The notes beneath the pieces are model-generated. The model was not told the origin of the DNA, did no database searches, and worked only from the letters and a program-made list of their open reading frames with translations. A stretch of DNA of 64,000 nt, from the NCBI RefSeq assembly GCF_028288205.1, contig NZ_JAQBOD010000003.1:1-64000 (forward strand). The letters run 5' to 3'. A program made the translations under genes and the position numbers. Shown here in pieces: positions 8,306-16,792 of the stretch. Every line of letters starts with the position of its first letter. Position 1 is the stretch's first letter. This DNA is from Mucilaginibacter sp. GTDB taxonomy: Bacteria; Bacteroidota; Bacteroidia; Sphingobacteriales; Sphingobacteriaceae.

Positions 8306-8962
8306 ATGAAAGCTTTTATTTTCGACCTGAACGGTACCATGATTAATGATATGGAACATCATACCCGGGCATGGATGCAACTGTTAAATGATGAATTGGA
8401 CGGGAACTTTACCTGGGACGAAGTAAAACAACAGATGTATGGCAAAAATCCCGAAGTGCTGGTACGTATGTTTGGTCCGGACCGTTTTACTTTGGATGAA
8501 ATGAATAACTTGTCGCTTGAGAAGGAAAAGCAATACCAGCAAGTTTTTTTACCACACCTTAAACTATTACCCGGCCTGGCCGAATTTTTAGAAAAGGCTT
8601 ATCATGGAAATATACCCATGGCAATTGGGTCGGCAGCTATACCGTTCAATATTGATTTTGTGTTGGACAATCTTAATATACGCCACTACTTTAAAACCAT
8701 TGTAAGCGCGGATGATGTAGTATTGAGTAAACCACATCCCGAAACTTATTTAAAGGTGGCAGAGCGCTTGCAGGTACCTGCTACAGATTGTATAGTGTTT
8801 GAAGATGTACCCAAAGGTGCAGAAGCAGCAGCAAATGCCGGTATGAAAACCGTTGTAATTACTACAACACATGAGCAACATGAGTTTGCCCATTTAAAAA
8901 ATGTGCTGTATTTTTCTGATGATTTTACAGGCGGTTTTTTTGAGAAGCTGGTGAACGACTGA
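8306..8962 (+). CDS. HAD-superfamily protein, beta-phosphoglucomutase-like, with altered motif I
   Basis: 218 residues. HAD class IA fold with a helical cap: motif I FDLNGTM (6-12), motif II around GSAA, motif III Lys in LSKPHPETY, motif IV FEDVPKGAEAA. In beta-phosphoglucomutases and phosphatases motif I is DxDGT; here the second Asp, the general acid/base, is Asn. The nucleophile Asp, the Lys and the acidic motif IV remain. It could be a slow phosphatase/mutase or a binding protein. The start is the ATG at 8306, because the longer frame begins inside the promoter. No operon partner. Confidence 0.85.
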   Translation: MKAFIFDLNGTMINDMEHHTRAWMQLLNDELDGNFTWDEVKQQMYGKNPEVLVRMFGPDRFTLDEMNNLSLEKEKQYQQVFLPHLKLLPGLAEFLEKAYHGNIPMAIGSAAIPFNIDFVLDNLNIRHYFKTIVSADDVVLSKPHPETYLKVAERLQVPATDCIVFEDVPKGAEAAANAGMKTVVITTTHEQHEFAHLKNVLYFSDDFTGGFFEKLVND

Positions 8963-9099
8963 ATTTAGCGATGTATCGGAGTGTTGCAGCATGTAGCGGG
9001 GATGCACAACGCAACACCTGCCTGGCTTACCTATTTATCGATAATAATATTGATAATAAATAGTTGGTGTAGTGTAATAACCTGTATTTTTAAATATAC

Positions 9100-9870
9100 A
9101 TGCCTATGAAATTTAAAATCCTTATTACGATAAGCTGCCTGTTTTTACTAAGTGCCTGCACACATGTCTATTCGCCGGCGCTTTATCATCAGGATATTGC
9201 CTATCAGCCAAAGCCTGCATCGTTTGATACAGAAAAAGCAGCCAGCTATATTTCGGCAGGGCTAAATACCTATACTAACACCAATTTAAATGATGCAGTT
9301 GTAAGTGGCCAGCTTAATTTAAGCCGCGGTTATGTTTTTGATAATTTTAATATTGCTTATGGCGCTTTTGGTGTTTTAGGCGATTATCAAAATGGATCAT
9401 CTGATCAATCGAAAGCAAATTATTTTAATGACAAGTTTTTTGGCGCTGTTGGCGGCAGGGCATCGATCAATGCTTATGTTCACAGCGACCGGGCAGATTT
9501 TAGGTTTATTGGCTTAGAAGCAGCCTACAGTCATGAATTTGGCGATTATGCCACTTATAGGCAAATGCTTCAAAACCAGGGCGGCTATTACGTGGATCCG
9601 CGTACAGATCTGTTCACTATAGGCTTAACTACCGAGGTAATATTTCATAACCAAAATAATAATGATTTTGAGCATGGTATACGTGGTTTTTTAGGAACAA
9701 CTGTTGGTCATAATAATTTAAACGATACCTATTATAAAGACGAAACGGCAACAACCAGGATGTTTCGCAGCCTGTTCCCCAAAGCCAGTTATTTTATCAA
9801 ATACAAAGATTATTTTGGTACAATAGAAGCCGGAAACGCTATTTTTTTACGGGTAGGGTATAAGTTTTAA
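9100..9870 (+). CDS. Outer-membrane lipoprotein, unknown function
   Basis: 256 residues. A lipoprotein signal peptide ends in the lipobox LLSAC (Cys about residue 20). The rest alternates hydrophobic and polar residues with many Tyr/Phe/Asn (e.g. LNLSRGYVFDNFNIAYGAFG) and ends in an aromatic Phe (VGYKF), typical of a beta-barrel-like outer-membrane protein. I do not recognise the family. A second ATG, two codons in (9106), fits equally well. It stands alone, with a long AT-rich hairpin downstream. Confidence 0.7.
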   Translation: MPMKFKILITISCLFLLSACTHVYSPALYHQDIAYQPKPASFDTEKAASYISAGLNTYTNTNLNDAVVSGQLNLSRGYVFDNFNIAYGAFGVLGDYQNGSSDQSKANYFNDKFFGAVGGRASINAYVHSDRADFRFIGLEAAYSHEFGDYATYRQMLQNQGGYYVDPRTDLFTIGLTTEVIFHNQNNNDFEHGIRGFLGTTVGHNNLNDTYYKDETATTRMFRSLFPKASYFIKYKDYFGTIEAGNAIFLRVGYKF

Positions 9871-9882
9871 ATGTCTTGACAC

Positions 9883-9930
9883 GATTTAATGATTATTATG
9901 ATTTCAAGATAAAATCATAATAATTAAATC
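9883..9930. terminator. Long AT-rich hairpin between convergent genes
   Basis: An inverted repeat (GATTTAATGATTATTATGATT with a near-complement ending AATTAAATC, one two-base bulge) occupies the gap between the lipoprotein stop and the lysA stop. The position suggests a bidirectional terminator, although there is no long T tail. Confidence 0.5.
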
Positions 9931-9943
9931 TTATAAATGGTGT

Positions 9944-11104
9944 TCAGACAGAATATACGCTCTGCACCCTATCGCGCAAGTTATAGCTTGATGCCATTAC
10001 CTCGCCATATGCACCTGCTGTACGTACTGCTATTAAATCGCCGCGAAATGATTCAGGCAGATCAACATCTTTTCTAAAGCAATCGGTGCTCTCACAAATT
10101 GGCCCTACAACATCATATTTTAAGTCTTGAGTTTCGAGTTTTGAGTCTTGAGTTAGATTTTCTATCACGTGATAGGCCTGGTATAGCATTGGTCGTATCA
10201 GTTCGGTCATACCAGCGTCTAATACCAGGAAATTCTTTTTTTGCCCGTTTTTAACATACAGCACTCTTGATATAAGCGAAGCGCTTTGGGCAACCAGCGC
10301 ACGGCCCAGCTCAAAATGAACTTCCTGGCCAGGCTTTACATTTAAAAAATCTTTAAATACTTTAAAGTAGCTTTCAAAATCACTTATGGAGTTAGTATCC
10401 GGGTTATGGTAATCAACCCCTAAGCCACCGCCTGTATTTAATACTTTTACCTGGAAACCATGATCCTCGAACCAATCCTGCATCTCGTTTATGCGGATAC
10501 AGAGGCTTTTATAAACTTCCATATCAGTTATCTGCGAGCCTATATGAAAATGGATGCCTAAAAATTGCAGGTTAGGGCAGGCGCGCAGGGCTTCGGCAAC
10601 ATCATGTAACTGCCAGGTGTTAATGCCGAATTTATTTTCGTCAAGCCCGGTAGTAATAAAATGGTGCGTATGTGCGTCAACATTAGGGTTAATGCGGATA
10701 GCTACCTTAGCTGTTTTGTTTTTGGCTTTCGCCAGATCATTTATAATGTGCAGCTCTTGTACAGACTCTACATTAAAGCAAAATATATCGGCATCAAGTG
10801 CAAGGTTTATTTCTTTGTCTGACTTACCTACACCTGCAAAAACAACATTCTGTTTACCAAAGCCATGTTCAATGGCTGCCTTTACCTCGTTGCCGCTCAC
10901 ACAATCGGCACCAAAACCAAATGATTGGATCATATCCAGCACTTTAGGGTTAAAGTTAGCCTTCATGGCATAATGTACATGAAAACCATACTTAACCGAA
11001 GCGGTATGGCAAGCCTCCAATGTTTGGCGAAGCACCCCCATATCATAATAATAAAAGGGGGTTTCTATAGATTGAAAACGGGTAACGGTATCTGGATTGA
11101 ACAT
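9944..11104 (-). CDS. lysA: Diaminopimelate decarboxylase
   Basis: 386 residues from the ATG at 11102-11104 (MFNPDTVTRF). PLP-dependent fold III enzyme that converts meso-diaminopimelate to lysine. The PLP Lys lies in HYAMKANFN, and GIHFHIGSQ, LNTGGGLGVDY, ELGRALVA and CESTDCF with its catalytic Cys are present. A longer frame to 11254 adds 50 residues, but these are encoded by an inverted-repeat element and look non-protein-like, so I reject them. It follows lysC by 164 nt, so both probably serve lysine synthesis. Regulation is not visible; the repeat separates the two genes. Confidence 0.95.
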   Translation of the reverse strand: MFNPDTVTRFQSIETPFYYYDMGVLRQTLEACHTASVKYGFHVHYAMKANFNPKVLDMIQSFGFGADCVSGNEVKAAIEHGFGKQNVVFAGVGKSDKEINLALDADIFCFNVESVQELHIINDLAKAKNKTAKVAIRINPNVDAHTHHFITTGLDENKFGINTWQLHDVAEALRACPNLQFLGIHFHIGSQITDMEVYKSLCIRINEMQDWFEDHGFQVKVLNTGGGLGVDYHNPDTNSISDFESYFKVFKDFLNVKPGQEVHFELGRALVAQSASLISRVLYVKNGQKKNFLVLDAGMTELIRPMLYQAYHVIENLTQDSKLETQDLKYDVVGPICESTDCFRKDVDLPESFRGDLIAVRTAGAYGEVMASSYNLRDRVQSVYSV

Positions 11105-11115
11105 TGTCTTTACGT

Positions 11116-11256
11116 CATTGCGAGGAACGAAGCAATCTCTGCTCTTATAAGGCATGAGGATAATTTCATTCTTGTGGTAATTTAATTTGTTTACCGCTTT
11201 GCGATCTTCGACAATCTCTTTTAGCTTATGTAGAGATTGCTTCGGTCCCCGCAATG
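11116..11256. repeat. Inverted-repeat element between lysC and lysA
   Basis: Two 25-bp arms (11116-11140, CATTGCGAGGAACGAAGCAA plus TCTCT; and 11232-11256, its reverse complement at 23 of 25 positions) bracket about 90 bp. The arm resembles the 'cattgcgagg-acgaagcaatc' type of dispersed intergenic palindrome I recall from many bacterial genomes. It would fold into a long hairpin on the lysC-lysA transcript. Confidence 0.75.
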
Positions 11257-11268
11257 CGGTTTAATTTT

Positions 11269-12579
11269 TTAAAATAATCGGCTATGCAAACTTCTTAAAG
11301 CTTCCACCTTATCCACTGTTTTAACTAAAACAGATAAATTATGGTCACTGCCACCGTAGGATATCATTCGTAGTGGTAAATGCTTTAAAGAGTCTAACAC
11401 ACGCGAGCCAAAACCATGCTTATCGGCCGCAAAATCACCAACTACACAAACAATGGTAAGGTCTGTATCTACTTCAACATCGCCAAAAGCTTTTAACTCA
11501 TCTAATATCTCGTCTAAATGTGTAGTATCATCAATAGTTAATGATACCGCAACTTCTGATGTAGTGATCATATCTATTGATGTTTTATAACGCTCAAACA
11601 CCTCGAACACACGGCGCAAAAAGCCATAGGCTAACAGCATACGGCTTGAGTTTATTTTAATGGCAGTTATACCATCCTTTGCAGCTATTGATTTGATCTG
11701 ATTCTTTTCGCTTTCGTTGGTTATCAAGGTGCCTTTAGCTTGCGGATCCATTGTATTTAACAGGCGCACCGGTATTTTATACTTTTGCGCCGGGAACACA
11801 CTTTGCGGGTGCAATATCTTAGCACCAAAATAAGCAAGCTCGGCAGCTTCATCAAATGATAGTTGGGCAATTGGCCTGGTACCTTTCACAATCCGCGGAT
11901 CGTTGTTATGCATGCCATCAATATCGGTCCATATCTGTACTTCTTCGCTGCGTATACCTGCACCAATTAATGATGCGGTATAATCACTTCCGCCACGACG
12001 CAGGTTATCAACTTCGCCATAGGCGTTGCGGCAAATATATCCCTGGGTAATAAAAAGATTATTATCAGGTGCTTTTTCCAGTAAAGGTGTAAGGTGTGAG
12101 GTGATATAATCAACCTCGGGCTCATTATCTTCATCTGTTTTCATAAATTCCAATGCAGGCAATAAAACAGATGGTACACCAATTTCTTTTAAGTATACAT
12201 GGTATAGGGTGGTTGATAATAATTCGCCTTGTGCTAAAATTATCTTCTCTTCAATCGAAGTAAACAAATCATTAGCCAAACCGCTTAATAACGAAAAATG
12301 ATAATCTATAACTTCTTTACCCTGGGCTAAAAACTCGGATTGGGCAAACAGCTCATTTATAAAAACCTCGTACTTATCTTTTAAAACAGTAATTAATTGT
12401 GCCGCCTTATCCTTATCGCCGGCCAGGTAAGCCTGGCCAATTTCTACTAAACTGTTTGTTGTGCCCGATACGGCCGATAATACTACGATCTGTCTTTCAC
12501 GAGCATCAATAATATCCAGCAAATTCTTCATTCGCTCCGGGCTACCTACTGATGTTCCTCCAAATTTTAAAACTTTCAT
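11269..12579 (-). CDS. lysC: Aspartate kinase (monofunctional)
   Basis: 436 residues. Phosphorylates aspartate at the head of the lysine/threonine/methionine and diaminopimelate pathway. The kinase part has MKVLKFGGTSVGSPERM (1-17), a Thr/Ser-rich nucleotide loop RRGGSDYTASLIGAG and WTDIDGM. The C-terminal about 140 residues form two ACT domains that bind the feedback amino acid (SRMLLAYGFLRRVFEVF..., LTIVCVVGDF). There is no fused homoserine dehydrogenase. It is the first gene of the lysC-lysA pair. The divergent phosphohexomutase gene starts 95 nt away. Confidence 0.95.
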   Translation of the reverse strand: MKVLKFGGTSVGSPERMKNLLDIIDARERQIVVLSAVSGTTNSLVEIGQAYLAGDKDKAAQLITVLKDKYEVFINELFAQSEFLAQGKEVIDYHFSLLSGLANDLFTSIEEKIILAQGELLSTTLYHVYLKEIGVPSVLLPALEFMKTDEDNEPEVDYITSHLTPLLEKAPDNNLFITQGYICRNAYGEVDNLRRGGSDYTASLIGAGIRSEEVQIWTDIDGMHNNDPRIVKGTRPIAQLSFDEAAELAYFGAKILHPQSVFPAQKYKIPVRLLNTMDPQAKGTLITNESEKNQIKSIAAKDGITAIKINSSRMLLAYGFLRRVFEVFERYKTSIDMITTSEVAVSLTIDDTTHLDEILDELKAFGDVEVDTDLTIVCVVGDFAADKHGFGSRVLDSLKHLPLRMISYGGSDHNLSVLVKTVDKVEALRSLHSRLF

Positions 12580-12673
12580 TTTTTGTTTCTGTTTACCACA
12601 AATGATTGATATTCTTGTATCAAGTTTGAGGCGCCTAAATTAGGATTTTAACTACTATATATCATATACAAAA

Positions 12674-14086
12674 ATGACAAAAATAAAATTTGGTACTGAT
12701 GGCTGGAGAGCTATCATAGCGGATGATTTTACGGTTGAAAACGTAAAACGTGTTTCGTACGCCACTGCATTATGGCTAAAAGAGAATTTTAAAGATCCTT
12801 CGGCAGTTGTAGGGTGCGATCCGCGTTTTGCCGGTCCGTTGTTTGCTGATACCACCGCAAGGGTATTGGCATCGCAAGGTGTGAAGGTTTTCCGTGCCGA
12901 AAACTCGTTCGTTTCTACCCCGATGATATCATTAGGAACGGTACGCAAACATGCATCAGCAGGTATAATTATTACCGCGAGCCATAATCCTCCATCATAC
13001 AATGGTTTTAAAATAAAAGCCGACTTTGGCGGCCCCGCTGTACCATCTGATATTGAAAAGGTAGAAGCCAGGATACCAGATACGCTTGAACTCAGCTTAA
13101 AATCATTGATCGAATATCAAAAAGATGGCTTAATAGAATATATAAACCTGGAGGACATGTATGTTGCCCATGTTGAAAATAATTTCGACCTGGAAGCTAT
13201 ACGTACCTGCGGATTGGGCTGGGCCTATGACGCCATGTACGGTGCCGGGCAAAATGTAATGCGCCGCCTGTTCCCTGACATTACTTTTTTGCACTGCGAT
13301 GCCAACCCGGGCTTTGATGGGCAGGCACCAGAACCTATACAACGTAATTTAACCGAATTTGAGGATATTATTAAGTTATCAGAAGGCGAGATTGCTTCGG
13401 GCTTAGTTACTGATGGTGATGCCGACCGTATTGGTTTGTATGACCAGAATGGTACGTTTGTAGATTCGCACCATATTTTGTTGCTACTTATTCACTACCT
13501 GTATAAAGTTAAAAAGGAAACCGGCGAAGTTTACTCAACCTTCTCTTGTACCAGCAAAATACAAAAGCTTTGCGATGTTTATGGTTTAAACAATACGGTA
13601 ACCAAAATTGGCTTTAAATATATTTGCGATTTGATAGTAAACTCGGGCAAACCATTTTTGGTTGGTGGCGAAGAATCTGGCGGCATTGCTGCCGTGGGGC
13701 ATATCCCCGAGCGTGATGGTATCTGGATAGGGTTAATTATATGGGAGTTTATGGCCAAAACCGGCCGCAGCTTAAGCGACCTGGTACAGGAAATTTATGA
13801 CATTGTAGGCAAATTTGCAGTTGAGCGTTATGATCTGCACGTAACCGAAGAATTGAAACAACAGATCATTAACAAAAGCAAAACCGGCGTATATAGCAGC
13901 TTTGGAAATTTAAAGGTTGTAAAAACTGATGATATGGACGGCTTCAAATTCTTCTTTGAAGATGAAACCTGGGTAATGATACGCCCATCAGGAACAGAAC
14001 CGGTACTTCGCGTTTATGCCGAAGCGCCAACCTCTGCAGACTCATTTAAAATACTTGATGTGGTTAAAGCTGTTTTATTAGGATAA
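12674..14086 (+). CDS. Phosphoglucomutase/phosphomannomutase family protein
   Basis: 470 residues, alpha-D-phosphohexomutase superfamily. It interconverts hexose 1- and 6-phosphates through a phosphoserine. Active-site Ser in TASHNPPSYNG (about 98-108), metal loop DGDADR (about 246-251), sugar-selectivity loop GGEESGG, and phosphate-binding RPSGTEP near the C-terminus are all present. GEESGG fits glucose/mannose enzymes, but the substrate cannot be fixed. It is a single-gene unit with a downstream terminator. Confidence 0.92.
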   Translation: MTKIKFGTDGWRAIIADDFTVENVKRVSYATALWLKENFKDPSAVVGCDPRFAGPLFADTTARVLASQGVKVFRAENSFVSTPMISLGTVRKHASAGIIITASHNPPSYNGFKIKADFGGPAVPSDIEKVEARIPDTLELSLKSLIEYQKDGLIEYINLEDMYVAHVENNFDLEAIRTCGLGWAYDAMYGAGQNVMRRLFPDITFLHCDANPGFDGQAPEPIQRNLTEFEDIIKLSEGEIASGLVTDGDADRIGLYDQNGTFVDSHHILLLLIHYLYKVKKETGEVYSTFSCTSKIQKLCDVYGLNNTVTKIGFKYICDLIVNSGKPFLVGGEESGGIAAVGHIPERDGIWIGLIIWEFMAKTGRSLSDLVQEIYDIVGKFAVERYDLHVTEELKQQIINKSKTGVYSSFGNLKVVKTDDMDGFKFFFEDETWVMIRPSGTEPVLRVYAEAPTSADSFKILDVVKAVLLG

Positions 14087-14102
14087 GGCTAATTCACTCA
14101 TT

Positions 14103-14131
14103 AAAAGGCTTGCTACCGGCAGGCCTTTTTT
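14103..14131 (+). terminator. Terminator after the phosphohexomutase
   Basis: AAAAGGC (14103-14109) pairs with GCCTTTT with an inner TGC/GCA step, followed by TTTTTT, 17 nt after the stop codon. Confidence 0.8.
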
Positions 14132-14423
14132 GTGATTATTAAAATTAAAGAAATAAGATGTTTTACTCAAAATATCACAAAAACATACTTATAAGTATGT
14201 TTTTAATAATATTTGAAGCATTGATTTGGTAGATGTTGAAATATTCTTTTACTTTACATCAGGTTATTTTAATAGGGGTATTAAATAGCTATAACGAGCC
14301 ACTTGCATAAGCAAGTGGCTTAATTTTTTTAATGAGGGTTCCTGCCTAAAATTACCTAACCAGGTTTAAAAATATAACAATTAATACATTTTATATGTTG
14401 CTATTTATAGTAAATATATAAGG
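14132..14423 (+). other. Intergenic region with two orphan hairpins, possible small RNA
   Basis: No ORF of coding character. A perfect 26-bp palindrome (14179-14204, half AAAAACATACTTA) is followed 92 nt later by a terminator-like hairpin (AGCCACTTGC 14297-14306 with GCAAGTGGCT 14311-14320, then TAATTTTTTT). A terminator that does not follow any gene suggests an untranslated transcript of about 100 nt. There is no good promoter match, so this is speculative. Confidence 0.3.
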
Positions 14424-14431
14424 TAACTTTG
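14424..14431 (+). promoter_or_regulatory. -7 promoter box of the DUF2027-Smr gene
   Basis: TAACTTTG is a perfect TAnnTTTG box, with TTG at 14398-14400 (23-nt spacer). It is 23 nt before the ATG at 14455. Confidence 0.6.
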
Positions 14432-14454
14432 CCTCTTTAACGCTATTGCTGTAT

Positions 14455-15396
14455 ATGAAATATAAATTAGGTGACTTTGTAAGGTTTGTTGACGAAAAGA
14501 TGGAAGGCTTTATTACCCGCATTATTGATGAGGTTATGATAGGGGTAACCGGCGAGGATGATTTTGAAATACAGGTACTGGCAAGCAAAGTGACCATGGT
14601 GCATGGATATGAGCCCACGGGTACCAAAACAACTATAACCGAAGAAGCACAGATACAGCAGGGCGAATTTAAAAACAAAGGCATTTATATAGGTGTAATT
14701 GCTGATGCTAAAGCAAATTCGGTAGTGCATTTCAATTTAATAAATGATACATCCTATCAATTACTGGCAAGTTTAACTACCGAAAAGCAGATTTTTAGAG
14801 GAGAATATGCCGGTATAGTTGCGCCTAAATCTGTTGTTAAAGTTTATTCTGCCCAATTGGCCGATCTGCAACTATGGCCAAAGTTTATTTTTAATATCCT
14901 GTTTTATACAACGCAAAATGTAGAGTTGCCCCCTTCATTAACTGTAAAAGAAAAGTTTAAAGCCAAAGATTTTTCGGGAAGTAAAAAACTACTTCCGGTT
15001 TTAAACGAACAAGGCTGGTTGATACAATTAGACGAGCCTGATTTTGTAATAGATGCCCAACAACTAAAGGAAAGCTTTTATAAACCTGCCGAAGAAAAGG
15101 TAGCACTTGAAAAAACCGCCCGCGAAACAGACTTGCACATTGAAAAGCTGCGCGATGATCATCAATTTTTAAACAGTGCCGAAATATTAAAAATTCAGCT
15201 TGACTATTTTAATAAAGCGCTTGATTCGGCCATTGTGCACCAGTTGCATGATGTTGTTTTTATACATGGCGCGGGCAATGGTGTTTTACGGCACGAAATA
15301 CAAAAAACACTAAGCAAACATCCTAAAGTGCAAACCTTTATGGATGCGCTTAAAGAAAAGTTTGGTTATGGGGCTACCAGGGTGGTTTTGAAGTAG
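14455..15396 (+). CDS. DUF2027 and Smr domain protein
   Basis: 313 residues. N-terminal SH3-like DUF2027 segment (KYKLGDFVRFVDEKMEG), a central beta-rich domain (about 75-225), a basic coiled-coil linker, and a C-terminal Smr domain (about 235-313) with the LQLDYFNKALDSA and FIHGAGNGVLRHEI signatures. Smr domains are nicking endonucleases or RNA-binding modules related to the MutS2 C-terminus. This domain order is typical for Bacteroidota; the biological role is unknown. The ATG at 14455 is preferred over a TTG nine nucleotides earlier. It stands alone. Confidence 0.85.
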   Translation: MKYKLGDFVRFVDEKMEGFITRIIDEVMIGVTGEDDFEIQVLASKVTMVHGYEPTGTKTTITEEAQIQQGEFKNKGIYIGVIADAKANSVVHFNLINDTSYQLLASLTTEKQIFRGEYAGIVAPKSVVKVYSAQLADLQLWPKFIFNILFYTTQNVELPPSLTVKEKFKAKDFSGSKKLLPVLNEQGWLIQLDEPDFVIDAQQLKESFYKPAEEKVALEKTARETDLHIEKLRDDHQFLNSAEILKIQLDYFNKALDSAIVHQLHDVVFIHGAGNGVLRHEIQKTLSKHPKVQTFMDALKEKFGYGATRVVLK

Positions 15397-15531
15397 ATAC
15401 GGTCTGAGTAAAAGCTGGGACAAGTGCGATTCCTTTCCTCGGGAAGGTAGGGTTTATACATCATTTTACTATTACCCCTCCCTGCTTTTGCACACATCCG
15501 ACCGCACCCGCTGGGGAGGGAATTGTATGTA

Positions 15532-16554
15532 TTACTGCGCTACCAAACTGGTTTTGAAATAACTCGTTTCTGCAAACTGTTCAAAAAGCAGATCAATTAC
15601 GTGCTGTGTATTATCCGGGTAGTTTACTTTAATTGGCTGGCCGTTATTTATCCAATCCAATATCTTTTCGTCATGCTTTGGTTTAAGGCTTTTTATAACA
15701 GGTACGCCCATATCTTTTAAAGCAGCTGCATTTAGTTGCTGCTCATATTGGTTCTTCATAGGTATTACCAATAATTTTTTCTTCATAAACAGGGCTTCGG
15801 CAGGGGTTTCAAAACCACCACCGCAAAGCACACCCACGCTTTGGGCCATGCTTTTTATAAAGCCTTTATTATCAATAGGCTGTATAGCAACGTTTTTATG
15901 CTTATATACCTTTTTGTTGTGTTTAGAGAAAACATCCCATTGCACATCTTTAAATTCTGATAGTCTTTTTATTAATCGCTTATCATCATAAGCCGGCAAA
16001 TACACGGTATAATGCCCTTTGTTCTCAATTTCCTGCTCACGTACCTGTTGGCGTATTACCGGGGTAAATATATTTTTATCAAATGATTTAAAATGAAAGC
16101 CATATTGCGCTGTAACAGGTGCGTAGTTTTTAAGAATGAGCCTACCTATCATATCGGTTTCATCGGGCTTTGGGGCTTTCTCATGTAAAACAGCTGCCTG
16201 ATGGCTAAGCCCTATGCAAGGTTTATTTTTAAGATAACATGCCCATGCCGATACCGGCTCAAAATCATTGATCACCAGGTCATATTTATCAATGGGCAGA
16301 GTATTTATTTCTTTGATAAATTTGCGGAACCTCGATCTTAAAAACGATTTCCAAAGATCTACCCCGCCTGATTTACCGAATACAAAACCAAAGCCATGCA
16401 GTTTGTATTTTATGGCGAAAGGCAGGTTCAAATCGCCTTGCGTACCGCTTACCAATACATCAACATCGCCCATTTTTTTAAGCAGGGGCACAATATCCAT
16501 CGAGCGGCTTAAATGCCCGTTGCCGGTGCCTTGTATAGCATATAATATCTTCAT
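15532..16554 (-). CDS. GT-B glycosyltransferase, MurG/UGT-like
   Basis: 340 residues. The N-terminal MKILYAIQGTGNGHLSRSM has the glycine-rich acceptor loop, and the C-terminal donor half has CGGGFETPAEALFMKKKLLVIP, the usual nucleotide-sugar site of UDP-glycosyltransferases. It resembles the family called UDP-N-acetylglucosamine:LPS transferase-like or MJ1255-type proteins. There is no membrane segment, so it is probably cytoplasmic, acting at the inner membrane face. It is divergent from an acyltransferase gene, a plausible envelope-glycan pairing. Substrate unknown. Confidence 0.85.
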   Translation of the reverse strand: MKILYAIQGTGNGHLSRSMDIVPLLKKMGDVDVLVSGTQGDLNLPFAIKYKLHGFGFVFGKSGGVDLWKSFLRSRFRKFIKEINTLPIDKYDLVINDFEPVSAWACYLKNKPCIGLSHQAAVLHEKAPKPDETDMIGRLILKNYAPVTAQYGFHFKSFDKNIFTPVIRQQVREQEIENKGHYTVYLPAYDDKRLIKRLSEFKDVQWDVFSKHNKKVYKHKNVAIQPIDNKGFIKSMAQSVGVLCGGGFETPAEALFMKKKLLVIPMKNQYEQQLNAAALKDMGVPVIKSLKPKHDEKILDWINNGQPIKVNYPDNTQHVIDLLFEQFAETSYFKTSLVAQ

Positions 16555-16596
16555 AATAATGGGTAATGTATTTGAAAAGAAATAGTTTTAAATAAA

Positions 16597-16621
16597 TAAA
16601 GAGAGCCGAAAACTCTCTTTA
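16597..16621. repeat. Hairpin between the divergent glycosyltransferase and acyltransferase genes
   Basis: TAAAGAGAG (16597-16605) and CTCTCTTTA (16613-16621) form a perfect 9-bp stem in a region where neither gene transcribes toward it. It could be an operator, a leader structure or the end of an unseen small transcript. Confidence 0.5.
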
Positions 16622-16792
16622 CTATTAACTGATCTTATTAGTTCAATGAAAAAAGAACAAGTGGGTAGTACATCAAATGAATAATGTACAAAAGTAAAAG
16701 CTGCATGTTAAGGCTTAATTAAGTTTGTGTTAGTTGTTATACAGAATTATATTACTTTTAAACACACATGCAGTTATAAACATTTCTTATTA

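Noticed and set aside
9883-9930. A CRISPR-like or riboswitch reading of the AT-rich hairpin
   Set aside because: Single hairpin without repeated units or a downstream gene it could control.
11105-11254. 50-residue N-terminal extension of lysA
   Set aside because: It is encoded by an inverted-repeat element; the ATG at 11102-11104 gives the normal family start.
15397-15531. CCCTCCC/GGGAGGG-containing gap as a terminator
   Set aside because: Arms are long-range and imperfect with no T tail; more like a repeat scar, too weak to call.
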